From positions 333,952,419 through 334,016,418 of the forward strand of contig CM077643.1 in the NCBI GenBank assembly GCA_039707465.1: a stretch of DNA of 64,000 nt. Reading direction: 5' to 3'. Below, in pieces: positions 54,440 through 64,000 of the stretch. The DNA is from Rhabdophis nuchalis (taxonomy: Eukaryota; Chordata; Lepidosauria; Squamata; Natricidae). Every line of letters begins with the position of its first letter. Position 1 is the first letter of the stretch. A program made the translations under genes and the position numbers. The notes beneath the pieces are model-generated. The model did not search any database. It saw only the letters and a program-made list of their open reading frames with translations, and was not told the DNA's origin.

Positions 54440-56945
54440 TCCACTCACGAGGGTGGACATACGCCGGATCTCATCTTTGTCTCAGGCCAATGGAAGAGTG
54501 ATCTGGGTATAGGGGATATAGTCATCACGCCCTTGTCATGGTCAGACCACTCACTTCTCCGGCTCGACTTTCCGACCGCTGCTCCCCTCCGCGGGGAGGC
54601 GGAACCAGAGTCTCCAATCTGGTACCGCCCCAGACGCCTGATGGACCCGGATGGGTTCCAGACGGCGCTTGGGCCATTTCCTGTACCTCTGACCCGTGCC
54701 CCGATGGAGGACCTCACGGCCGCATGGAATAGTGCGGCCGTGGGAGCCTTGGATCGGGTCGTGCCCTTGCGGCCTCTCTTGCGGCGGCGAACCACCCTGG
54801 CTCCTTGGTTTACCGAGGAGCTGCGGGTGATGAAACGCCGCAAGAGATGCCTAGAGAGAAGATGGAGGTCTTCCCGATCTGAATCTGACTGGACACAGGT
54901 AAGAGCCCATTTACGGACTTACATTGTGGCGCTGAGAGTGGCCAAACGCCATCATTGTGCTACTCTCATAGCATCCGCAGAAAACCGCCCTGCCGCCCTG
55001 TTTAGGGTGACCCGCTCCCTGCTTCAACAAAGGGTGCGGGAAGCCCCGCTACAGGGTAGAGCAGAGGAATTTGTGATTTTTCTGCAGGAGAAAACCGCTA
55101 AGATACAGAACGGGCTACCCTCCATTGATGGCCCAGTGAGATGCCACGAGACAGATCTTGTTTGGGAGGAGTTTGACTCCGTTACTTCCGAAGATATGGA
55201 CAGGTTACGTGGGCAACTGCGAGCCACCACATGTTTATTGGACCCGTGCCCCTCCTGGCTTGTACTGGCATCCTGGGAGGTGACACGAGGCTGGCTCCAA
55301 GAGGTTGTCAACGCATCCTTAAGTGAGGGTTCCTTGCCTGCTTCCCTAAAAGAAGCTATGGTGAGACCCCTCCTTAAGAAGCCCTCCTTGGATCCAGCTC
55401 TTTTAAACAACTACCGTCCAGTCTCCAACCTTCCCTTTTTGGCGAAGGTTGTTGAGAGTGTGGTGGCACAACAGTTTCCCCGTCACCTGGAGGAAGTTGA
55501 CTATCTAGATCCGCGCCAGTCCGGCTTTCGGCCCGGGCATAGCACCGAGACGGCATTGGTCACGTTGGTTGATGATCTCTGGAGGGCCAGAGATGGGGGG
55601 TTGTTCCTCCATCCTGGTCCTATTAGACCTCTCGGCGGCTTTCGATACCATCGACCATGGTATCCTATTGCATCGGCTGGGGGGGTTGGGGGTGGGAGGC
55701 ACCGTTTTACGGTGGTTCTCCTCCTACCTCTCTGGCCGATCGCAATTTGTGTTGGCAGGGGGGCAGAGGTCGACCTCGAGACCACTCACATGTGGGGTGC
55801 CTCAGGGGTCGGTCCTCTCGCCTCTCCTGTTTAACACATATATGAAGCCGCTGGGTGAGATCATCCGTGGTTTTGGGGTAGAGTACCATCTATACGCTGA
55901 TGACACTCAGTTGTATATATCTACCCCAAACCACCCCAACGATGCCGTAGCGGTGATGTGCCAGTGCCTGGAAGCCGTGCGGATCTGGATGGGAAGGAAC
56001 GGACTCAGGCTCAACCCGACCAAGACCGAGTGGCTGTGGTTTCCGGCTGCCCGATTCAACCAGCTCACTCCATCGCTGGCCATAGGGGGCGAACATCTTG
56101 CCCCTGTGGATGAGGCGCGCAATTTGGGTGTCCTCCTGGATGCCCGGCTGTCCATGGAAGATCAAGTGACAGCCGTGGCCAGGAGGGCGTTTTACCAGGT
56201 TCGCCTGGTTCGCCAATTGCGCCCCCTATTGGATCGGGACGCCCTTCGCACAGTCACTCATGCGCTCGCGACATCCCGACTGGACTATTGTAACTCTCTC
56301 TACATGGGGCTCCCCTTGAGGTGCACCCGAAGGCTTCAGCTAGTCCAGAACACAGTCGCGCGAGCAATTATGGGAACCGCCAGGTTTACCCATGTAACAC
56401 CGCTCTTGCGCGAGCTGCACTGGCTACCTGTCGTCTTTCGGGTGCGCTTCAAGGTGTTAATTATCATCTTTAAAGCGCTCCATGGCTCGGGACCTAGCTA
56501 CCTGCGGGATCAGATCCTGCCTCATACATCCTCACTGCCGATTCGCTCCCACAGAGAGGGACTTCTCCGGGTGCCGTCCACTAGACACTGTCAGCGGGCG
56601 ACACCCAGGGGAAGGGCTATCTCTGTGGCGGGCCCGGCCCTCTGGAACGACCTTCCCCCCGATATTAGGACGACCACGGACCTCCGCTCCTTCCGTCTTA
56701 AATTAAAAACTCATCTTTTCTGTCTGGCCAGCCTAGGATAGTCTCTCTGTCTTTGGGGTTTTACTGGGTAGTTTTAGTATAGTTCAGTTTTAATGGGAAA
56801 TTTTAGCGCAGGTTAGGTTTAATTTGTTTTTAAGGAAAAGTTTGTATGTATTTATTGTTTTATTCTACCTGTGCACCGCCCCGAGTCCCTATGGGGAGAG
56901 GGAGCGGTTTATAAGTATTAAAATTATTATTATTAAATTATTATT
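54440..56945 (+). mobile_element. L2-clade LINE inserted into L1
   Basis: It begins in the late endonuclease region (GAGGGTGGACATACGCCGGA), runs through RT, and ends with CACCGCCCCGAGTCCCTATG and an (ATT)n tail near 56920-56950. It is highly similar to the copy at 1-2400. Confidence 0.92.
54533..56741 (+). pseudogene. L2-clade RT, broken by a one-base slip in a G run
   Basis: The frame 54533-55834 carries the first half (linker, NNYRPVSNL) and loses the frame after the RARDGG codons. The frame 55569-56741 continues with [29 protein letters not shown] and the C-terminus. At 55594-55599 there are six Gs where the copy at 98-2305 has five. That single extra G is the only evident lesion of the RT. 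Confidence 0.88.
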
Positions 56946-56949
56946 ATTA

Positions 56950-57909
56950 TTATATTCTCATCAAGGCACTTCGGAGAACGTGATTGCTGAACGCTTTGTC
57001 CACCTTGTCTTCATAAAACAAATATGCATGCCAACCCAGAACAAGGTCATGACCTTCTATATTCAATAGTTCAGTTTTTGTTTTCCCAAACCAATCTGCC
57101 ACACACGTCAATGCCGCCGCTTCATAATACAGGCGAAGGTTTGGGAGTCTAAGGCCACCTCTTTCGCGAGTATCCTGCATAATCTTCATCTTTACTCTCG
57201 GTTTTTTCTCCTTCCAAACAAATTTATTTAATGTTGCTTGCCATTCTGACAAGTTTTTATCTGATTTAAGCACCGGTATCATCTGAAATAAGAAGATAAA
57301 TCTAGGTAGAATATTCATTTTAATTGCTGAAATCCTTCCAAGCAGAGATAGTTGTAGCTTTTTCCAAACTTGAAGATCCTTCTGTATCTGTTGCCACAAC
57401 ACTTCATAGTTATTTGAAAAAAGTTTTGTATTTACTTCTGCAATTTGTATTCCTAAATATTTAACTTTAGAAACTATTTCAAAACCTGCCAAGCTTACAA
57501 GTGACTTTCTCTGAGACTCTGGCATATTTTTAACCATCATTTTCGTTTTGTTTTGATTCAGTTTAAACCCAGACACCATGCCAAATTCTGCTATAATATT
57601 TTTCATCTGAGTTATTGAACTCAAAGGTTGTGAGAGGGTAACAACCAGATCATCGGCAAATGCCCTAGTTCTGTATTCCTTTTGCCTAATAATTATACCA
57701 CTTAAAGAGTTGGAGTCCCGGATTGTATTCAGCAAGACTTCCAAGGTTAAAATAAATAACAAAGGAGATAATGGGCACCCTTGTCTTGTACCTTTTTGTA
57801 TTTCAAAAGTTGTAGTCAGACTACTATTAATGATAAGTTGTGCATTTTGTTGCTGATAAATTGCACCAATCGCTTGTCGCAATCGTGGTCCCATGTCCAT
57901 CTTTTCCAA
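56950..57909 (-). pseudogene. L1 ORF2 reverse transcriptase fragment
   Basis: 319 open codons from MEKMDMGPRLRQAIG through GTRQGCPLSPLLF (motif B), FADDLVVTLSQ (motif C) and KVKYLGIQI to HVLRSALMRI, where the L2 cuts in. It lacks motif A and the endonuclease. Confidence 0.9.
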
Positions 57910-57961
57910 AGTATAATACTTCTTGAACTGTCTGTGATGTATTGAATGTACATTATATAGT

Positions 57962-58184
57962 TGTGTTAACTGTGCTAAAGTGAAACTAACCTTTAGATGA
58001 CCTCAACTGTTATGGAGGGAAAATTAGAACATTTATATTTGAGCGGGCTTTTTCTAGTTCTATGATTGGTCAAGGCCCTGTGGGCCTAGAGTATAAATCA
58101 CCGGCACTTGCCTGTAGTTCCTCAGTTACATTTTGAGTCAATAAATGCTGTTGCAGCTATGCTGGTCTGGTTCTTGCCTACACA
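57962..58184. mobile_element. Candidate solo LTR, about 223 bp
   Basis: The termini TGTGTT and CTACACA are inverted (TGTGT/ACACA). It contains GAGTATAAATCAC (TATA-like, near 58090) and GTCAATAAATGC (poly(A)-like, near 58139) about 50 bp apart, an LTR-like order. The flanking pentamers ATAGT and ATACT match at four of five positions. It sits at the 5' junction of the L1. Confidence 0.55.
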
Positions 58185-58194
58185 ATACTGTCTT

Positions 58195-58480
58195 TGCCTC
58201 CAATAGATTTCTGGGTGCAATTCAAGATGTTGGTTCACCTTTAAAGCTCTAAATGGCACGTACCAGGTTCTTTGTAGGACTGCCTATCCTCAGTGGTTTC
58301 TGACACAGTGGGCATGTTCTGGTTCTCATTGGTAAAACAGTATCACCTGGTGACCTTCAGGCAGCATGCCTTCTCCAACATGATACATGTCTTGTGGAAC
58401 AGCCTTGTTCAGAAAAAGCTGAGGAGACCTAGCTCCTTTCCCAATATTGTGGCTGAGGGTTCTGATAGAGCTCTGATAGG
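58195..58480 (+). mobile_element. Old L2-clade LINE, right piece
   Basis: GGGTGCAATTCAAGATGTTG, TTTAAAGCTCTAAATGGCAC and TTGTGGAACAGCCTTGTTCA parallel [16 protein letters not shown] and ALWNDLP codons. They continue the old L2 left at 53048. Confidence 0.72.
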
Positions 58481-58540
58481 GCATGAGTACTTATGTTTAA
58501 TAATCCTTAGGGGCCTTGACCCAGACTATATTAGGGGTGG

Positions 58541-58720
58541 GTTCCTGCCAGTTCGAACTTCTTCTATAGAAGAGGTTCCACAAATCTACAGTGCCATTTA
58601 GAACCGGTTCCAACTCCCTCCCCCCCGCCCATCCACACATCATCAAGATGAAGAGCGAGAGGAGAAATTCTGGGAGTTGAAGTCCACAAGTCTTAAAGCT
58701 GTCAAGTTTGAACACCTCTG
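58541..58720. mobile_element. MITE fragments (GGTGGGTTCCTGCC type)
   Basis: GGGGTGGGTTCCTGCCAGTTC and TTTAGAACCGGTTCCAAC are family ends. 58663-58720 (TCTGGGAGTTGAAGTCCAC) is a piece of another hAT-type element. Confidence 0.5.
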
Positions 58721-58799
58721 GGTTTTTCCCCCTAAAGGGTTAGGGGTGCAAGGGACTTGTAATTTGACAGCTTTAAGACTTGCATGCTTCAAATGCCAA

Positions 58800-59036
58800 A
58801 GTTTCTGAGCCAACATTTTGGTTGCTGAGCAACAGCATTTTACAAGTTGGCCACGCCCACCCAGTTACACGACTGCCAAGCCACTCCCACTCAGTCAAAT
58901 GGCTGGCAAGCCACTCCTACCCAGTCACATGTCTGGGCAAGCCACTCCCATCCGGTCACATGGCTGGCAAACCACTCCCACTAAGCAGGCCACACCTTCA
59001 GAAGAGGTTCTAAAAAAATTTGAAACCCACCATTGG
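58800..59036 (-). mobile_element. MITE with TTTGAAACCCACCATTG terminus
   Basis: This is the reverse complement of the 40771-40925 family: GGTTGCTGAGCAAC, three to four GGCAAGCCACTCCCA-type units at 58875-58985, then GAAGAGGTTCTAAAAAAATT and the terminal inverted end. Confidence 0.7.
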
Positions 59037-60042
59037 ACTATATGCACGTACCACGGTGGTTGTAGCTTTCCAATAGTTAATCATGTTGTTGAAAATCACG
59101 AGCGGACATCCCTTCCCAGTAGTATTAATCTGAATTTGAAATGAGATTGTTCTTTTTCAACTCTGGATACAATTAACATGAAATGGTAGCTCTACATTTA
59201 CAGAGCAATACAAACATAGAAAATCCACCCTCTGTAGTTATTGAACTGCATAGAACAGGACGAAAATGGCAAGTTAAATCTTCCAGTTAAACCAATCAAA
59301 TGATTTAGCGCATTATATGAATATATTCTGATGCCACTAAAGTCAATAGGACAAGGCTTATAAGTCCTGATGCCAGCTCAACTTTGTGACAAAAACCTGT
59401 GCCAGGGCATAGTTCCAATGTTAAAATATGTTCAGCAGCAGTGAAACAAGCTAATATGAAAACCCACTGTTTACAAAATGGCTTGCCGCTTGGCAGAAGG
59501 ATGGAGCAAAGGAAATTTTGCTAAATCAACAACCTAAAATAGCATATAACCTCCAAAAGTTATGACCAATGTGTTTAGAATTGGGGTATAAACACACCGA
59601 TACATCTGGCAGCCTTCAAGATAGTTAAAAAGAATAAGGTATAAACCAAAGATGAAGATAAAGTGTTAGCCACTTCATGTTACTGTGTGCATGTACAAAC
59701 GTCTAACGTTGACAGCACTTACTTGAACGAATAATTTTTTGGAACTTGAAATGTGATATTTCATGGTAATGTTTCCCACTTTGCACTGTTTTATTTCCTT
59801 TCCATTATATTTGAATGAGGGCGTAGTCAGTACCACACATAGTTTCCATGTACAACCTGTACACTAGCTAATGCAAAAAGTTGTTTGGTTAATCTGATCT
59901 CCTGTTTGCTGATAATGATGGTGAAACATAATTTGACTTTTTTTACATCCTCTTTCACCTTAAGATAAGGGGAAGGACAGCGACCATGACCCTTAAAGTT
60001 TGCTTATATATTTATTCCTTTGTGCAATATTCATTTCCTTAG
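59037..60042. other. Intergenic or intronic, no repeat or gene recognised
   Basis: Unique-looking. It ends in a pyrimidine-rich tract before the candidate exon at 60043. Confidence 0.3.
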
Positions 60043-60163
60043 ACTTCCTGTTAAAAGTAAATCTACCGCTGAGAATTTGAGAACTGCCGATCATCATTAC
60101 CCAGAAAAAGACACAAAGGCAGCTGAACAAGGGAGCTCCTCAGCCTTGGATGTGGATGACTAG
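60043..60163 (+). CDS. Candidate terminal coding exon of an unrecognised gene
   Basis: TTCATTTCCTTAG/ACTTCC is an acceptable 3' splice site. After one carried base, 39 codons read LPVKSKSTAENLRTADHHYP onward to SSSALDVDD and a TAG at 60161-60163. The composition (Lys/Glu/Ser-rich, acidic end, balanced codon use) is more protein-like than other short frames here, and the surrounding kilobase lacks repeats. I do not recognise the family, and no upstream exon was found. It may be chance. Confidence 0.25.
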
Positions 60164-61418
60164 CCGAGAACGAAGAAAAGTCAAGCTCCAGTAATTTTTA
60201 ATGACAGATCTTGTTAAGGTTAAAAAAACAGCACTGCCCTCATGCTGTGATTAAATACGAAGAAGAACTCATCATATCAAGCATTCCAGTTTCCAGCATT
60301 GTGAAAGGGCTTGTTTCTCTCTAAATTAATCATTCTGAGCTACTCAGCGACAGAGCTTGGGTACACAAAGCCACCAGAAACTTAAAACAAACTCAGCGCA
60401 GGCTGCCAAGCTGAAGCAGGAATGATTGAGACTTGGCTATTTTATTCTGCCTCCTGAATCTCGTCTGCTCTTTTTGTTCCAGAGAGCCAATCCAAATTGG
60501 GTCAAGCTAGGGAAGAATACCCACAAGCTGGCAACAATACTTTAGGCCAAACCAAGTTCTCTCCCACACCAATTCAAATATTTAAAATGACTTGCTGTAT
60601 ACTAAGCTGGCATTCAGCCCAGGAGGCCTACGCTCACATCCAAGTTCACCCCAGAATTCACTAAATCACTGGATGGAAAGCACGCTCTCCCTCACTCTCC
60701 AGCTTTAACACAGAAATAAGGATGGCCTCTTTTTTTTTTTTTTTTTTTACAAGGAAGCTATTGTAAGTAAAAATGTGCTGGCGCATTTTTGCACACAGAA
60801 GACCAATTCATCCTTTATCTCAGCAATATGTTAGCCATTGGAGAAGATGTGCTTGTGTGGCCAAGCATCCTATTTGCAACAACTAAACTTTTTTGTCTGA
60901 TTGCACGACACGGTCTGATTGAGATTCACCGCCATGGAAAAACCCCAGCCCGTCTGAGAGTGGAGCCAGACAACCCCACTGAAACAGCTTCCTTTAGTCT
61001 GTGAACCAACAGAAAATCATGCCAGCATAAACTCTGCTGTGGTATTAATGCAGAACTACCGTAGTTAAGGAAAGGGATTGGTGGATTTTCCTGGATTGCT
61101 TTCATTGCCCATCAAATATCACCTGCCAGTGAGAAAAACATCAATTCTTGATTTGAGATGGGGATGGGGGTCAGAGAGGCGAGTATTGATCAATGACTAG
61201 ATCAACAGGTGTAGCTATCTATCAAACCATAAACCTAGTTTTATTTGCCCTTTTAAAATTTTAAATACTGCTTTTATGCTTTCCATATTTTGTTGTCTAG
61301 AATTCCCCTGTGTGGGAGATGGCTGATTCTTAAATATGATAAGAAGTAAAATTTAAGAGATTTGCTTTAGTGGATTGAAAGAGAGCCCAGTTAGGTTTAT
61401 ATCCCACAATCACATGAA
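60164..61418. other. Non-repetitive stretch, possibly 3' UTR of the candidate exon
   Basis: Contains a poly-T run at 60731-60748. The frame at 60789-61004 has no motif. Confidence 0.25.
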
Positions 61419-61419
61419 T

Positions 61420-61541
61420 AGAATAGAATAGAATAGAATAGAATAGAATAGTTGGAAGGAACCTTGGAGGTCTTCTAGTCCAACCCCCTGCCTAGGCAGG
61501 AAACCCTACACCACTTCAGACAAATGATTATCCAACATCAT
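61420..61541 (-). mobile_element. CR1 3' end with (AATAG)n
   Basis: AATAG repeats (about 61420-61450) lead into TTGGAAGGAACCTTGGAGGT and CCAACCCCCTGCCTAGGCAG, the antisense CR1 terminus, ending near AATGATTATCCAACATCA. The AATAG-CR1 junction is characteristic of snakes. Confidence 0.9.
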
Positions 61542-61804
61542 AACTTGTAGTTGCTATATTGATGGCAGTAAAGAGTTGGTCCCATCCTCTTTCCAAAGTC
61601 GCAGAGCCAACTCATTATCTAACAAGTCTCCTCCCATGGACACACGGGAGCACTATATCCCAAAAATCATGATTGGAAGAACTTTGTTTTCTTTCCTTTC
61701 CCTTCATTTCCTGCAGAATCTACCATGAAAAGGTGAAATTCAAGGGTAACCTGGTCCATTTGTAACTGCAAGCAGTCTTCCTAAATTGGAGGGATTGCCT
61801 TCAG
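61542..61804. other. Intergenic, no feature seen
   Basis: Nothing recognised. Confidence 0.3.
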
Positions 61805-61910
61805 ATCTGTGATATAATGGATCCAAATATCTTAACATTGAGTATAATGAAGGATATTTTTGAAGAATGGACCCAGAAGTTAGTTTTAGGAGTGTTTAGT
61901 TCTATAGATA
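61805..61910 (+). mobile_element. L1 ORF1-like start, split by a Sauria SINE
   Basis: From the ATG at 61817 the frame reads MDPNILTLSIMKDIFEEWTQ and on to SSID. It is closely related to 63699-63790, which shares the reading frame. It is probably the N-terminal region of a LINE ORF1, by codon-like conservation between the two copies. Confidence 0.45.
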
Positions 61911-62267
61911 AAGGGACACAGTGGCTCAGTGGCTAAGACGCTGAGCTTGTCGATCAGAATGGTTGGCAGTTCAGCGGTTCGAATCCTTAGCGCCGTGTAA
62001 TGGAGTGAGCTCCCATTACTTGTCCCAGATTCTGCCAACCTAGCAGTCTGAAAGCATGTAAAAATGCAAGTGGAAAACCAGGAGCCACCTTTGGTGGGAG
62101 TAACAGTGTTCCGTGCGCCTTCAGCATTTAGTCATGCCGGCTACATGACCATGGAGATGTCTTTGGACATTGCTGGCACTTCGGCTTTTGAACGGAGATG
62201 AGCACCACCCCTAGAGTCATAAACAATTAGCACATATGTGCAAGGGAAACCCTTACCCTTACCTAGA
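61911..62267 (+). mobile_element. Sauria-type SINE with perfect 10-bp TSD
   Basis: The A box TGGCTCAGTGGCTAAGACGC and the B box GGTTCGAATCC give the tRNA-derived head. The tail CCCTTACCCTTACC is the BovB-like end. TCTATAGATA is repeated perfectly at 61901-61910 and 62268-62277. Confidence 0.95.
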
Positions 62268-62277
62268 TCTATAGATA

Positions 62278-63070
62278 TAAGATGTAATAAATAAATAAAT
62301 TATTTATTTATTTATAAAAAGATGTAATAAAAGATCTGTGATAGAAATGGGAAGGGGGAAAGAGCAATGGGGAGGAGAAATACCCCCTTTGGGGTATTTG
62401 GTGTTTTGAGCAGGATTTCCCCATCTTAGCAAATCATTCCCAACATATATATGCATACTTTCTATTTCTTTAATCTAATGTATTTTGTTTGAAACCAAAT
62501 ATGTATAAATGCTATTTTAAATCCAGTATTGTTCCTATCACTTCATGGAGTAAAGTGTCAAGTGACTTGAAGAGAAGGGGTAAAGCCTACATCATCTTAA
62601 TGGACCAATAGGACCTGAGCAGATTCCAGTTTCTGAATCAGCAACATTGTCAATGAAGCATTGGAAGCAAAGAACATTTTTAAAAGAAGAGGGGAAACAG
62701 TAACGAACAATTAAATCTTACTTTTCATGATGGGTTGAAAAAATGAGATGATGGCAACATCACATCTTTTAAGAAGGGTCTAATTTTTGGACTTCCAAGG
62801 AAGAAATGGCCAAGAATGGCTCTGCTAAAAGACTACAGCAGAATGGCAAATAGACCAGTTCTTTACCATTCATCTCCAGACAAGGGGAGGATTTGAGATT
62901 ATCCACAAGTATCCCATGCAGTTGTTCCTTATGAGGAAACTGCAAGACAATGAACAATGGGAAATGAGGAAAAACCATATTTTTGCTCAGATGATGGTCA
63001 ATGCCTTTCCAAATGATATTGGGTTTGCATACTTCTCTTTTTAATTAGTTTTGGAAATTGTTAGTTACTT
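62278..63070. other. Continuation of LINE-like DNA and unassigned sequence
   Basis: An (AAAT)n/(TTTA)n tract lies at 62287-62318; otherwise no gene or element recognised. Confidence 0.3.
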
Positions 63071-63076
63071 TTTAGT

Positions 63077-63350
63077 TACCGTATTTATTCGAGTATAACG
63101 CGCACACGTGTATAACGCGCACCCCCTAATTTTCGATTTAAAATCGGTATAAAATTTTGTTTCACTTTTTCTCGGCTCAGACCAAGCATTGTAAGTGACA
63201 AACGTTGTTGAACACGTGCGGCCATGATAAAAATCGTTTATAACGCGCACCCTCGTTTATAACGCGCACCCTCATTTATAACGTGCACCCAAACTTTGAG
63301 TTCTTTTTTGGGTAGAAAATTTTGCACGTTATACTCGAATAAATACAGTA
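63077..63350. mobile_element. TIR element with ~29-bp ends and GCGCACC-rich interior
   Basis: TACCGTATTTATTCGAGTAT with AACGCGCAC at the left is matched in inverted form at the right by GTTATACTCGAATAAATACA. The unit AACGCGCACCC occurs several times inside. TA at each edge fits a TA-type duplication, but the superfamily is not assigned. Confidence 0.85.
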
Positions 63351-63698
63351 TTAATAAATAGCTAATTTTTTTTTTTTACAGAACCAGGTAAGTTTCTTTC
63401 AATCCTTAGCTCTCCAAAAAGTTGAAATATCAGTTTAAGGGCTTAAAAAAGAATACTTTTGTAATAAAGAGCAAAAAGGTGATTAGGACTTTGATTTTAG
63501 AAAGTTACAAATGCACTAAGAGTGCACATGGATTTGAAATAAGATTTTGGAATTAATTATAAAGAAACCTTCCTGTTTCAATATACTTTCATTTTGAAAT
63601 TTTGTAAAAAATATAAGATTTTAGAAATTGGACACTAGAGGGAACTAAAGATTATTTTTAAAGGAGGTGAATAATTATATTTGCCTAACTCATACAGA

Positions 63699-64000
63699 AT
63701 GGATAAAGGTATCTTAACATTGGATATATTGAAGGATATTTTTGAAGAATGGACCCAGAAGATAATTTTAAGAGTGTTTACTTCTATAGATAGACTATGT
63801 TTAAAAGACGTAAAGAAAGAGAAACAAATGGAAAATAGAGGTTTTATTGCATAAGATTGAGAATGATCTGAAAGTGGATTTAAAAATGATAAGCTGTAAA
63901 ATTTATATGGGAAAAAAATGCTATATTCAATATATAAATTAAACCAGCTGATATCTTAATAATTAAGATGTATATACCAATAACAAACTGAAATAGCGAC
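63699..64000 (+). mobile_element. L1 ORF1-like start, runs off window
   Basis: From the ATG at 63699-63701: MDKGILTLDILKDIFEEWTQ, then SIDRLCLKDVKKEK and a stop near 63854. Related sequence continues (AATGATCTGAAAGTGGATTT) to the window end. Sister of 61805-61910. Confidence 0.45.

Larger units (their letters stand above)
53050..57955 (-). mobile_element. L1 LINE, 5'-truncated, split by a younger L2
   Basis: Minus-strand RT (57909-56950, FADDLVV) stops at SALMRI. The same reading resumes at about 54440 with a WKKHRPNW-like segment and continues to the ORF2 C-terminus (54398-53481, CWRCG...H...C knuckle) and a T-rich (antisense poly-A) 3' end near 53050-53065. The interruption is exactly the L2 at 54440-56945. 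Same L1 family as 16603-18497. Confidence 0.9.

Noticed and set aside
61911..61990. Possible tRNA gene with good A and B boxes
   Set aside because: The sequence continues into a SINE body with a BovB-type tail and is framed by a 10-bp TSD. There is no tRNA cloverleaf 3' half.

Overview
The window looks like repeat-rich intronic and intergenic DNA from a squamate reptile, most probably a snake. The evidence is eukaryotic split genes with vertebrate splice sites, CR1 and L2-clade LINEs, several L1 families, BovB-tailed tRNA SINEs (Sauria-SINE type), many hAT-like MITEs, and CR1 3' ends fused to pentanucleotide microsatellites such as (AATAG)n, a pattern known from snake genomes. No bacterial, phage, CRISPR or operon-like system is present, and I found no convincing undescribed protein system. 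The interesting content is in gene structure and in transposon-within-transposon architecture.

Three host genes can be supported. (1) The first coding exon of a SULT6B1-like cytosolic sulfotransferase lies on the minus strand at 6683-6884; the rest of the gene would lie to the left and was not found. (2) RNF212, a meiotic RING-finger SUMO-ligase-like crossover factor, lies on the minus strand. Seven coding exons can be traced from 30984 down to 15844 and keep one reading frame across every splice junction; the terminal exon was not found. (3) NANP, N-acylneuraminate-9-phosphatase, lies on the plus strand as two exons (32095-32247 and 33524-34156) and is complete with all four HAD motifs. RNF212 and NANP are head to head, with about 1.1 kb of partly CpG-rich DNA between their start codons. 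A possible terminal coding exon of an unrecognised gene lies at 60043-60163.

Layout: 1-4430 is a nearly full-length minus-strand L2-clade LINE with a long GC-rich upstream part. 4430-9400 holds the SULT6B1 exon, an L2 fragment and MITE fragments. 10070-11410 is a CR1. 11400-31000 is RNF212 and its introns, containing two L1 insertions with perfect target-site duplications, one CR1, a U6 retropseudogene, several MITEs and a 140-bp inverted duplication. 31000-34400 is the shared promoter region and NANP. 34400-52800 is intergenic with stacked hAT MITEs, LTRs, SINEs, L2/CR1 copies and microsatellites. 52826-58480 is a layered insertion: an old L2 split by an L1, which is itself split by a younger L2, with a small LTR at the L1 edge. 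58500-64000 is MITEs, the candidate exon, a Sauria SINE inside an L1-ORF1-like sequence, and a TIR element with CpG-rich arms.

Family names rest on motif recognition and on comparison between copies inside this window. No database search was possible.
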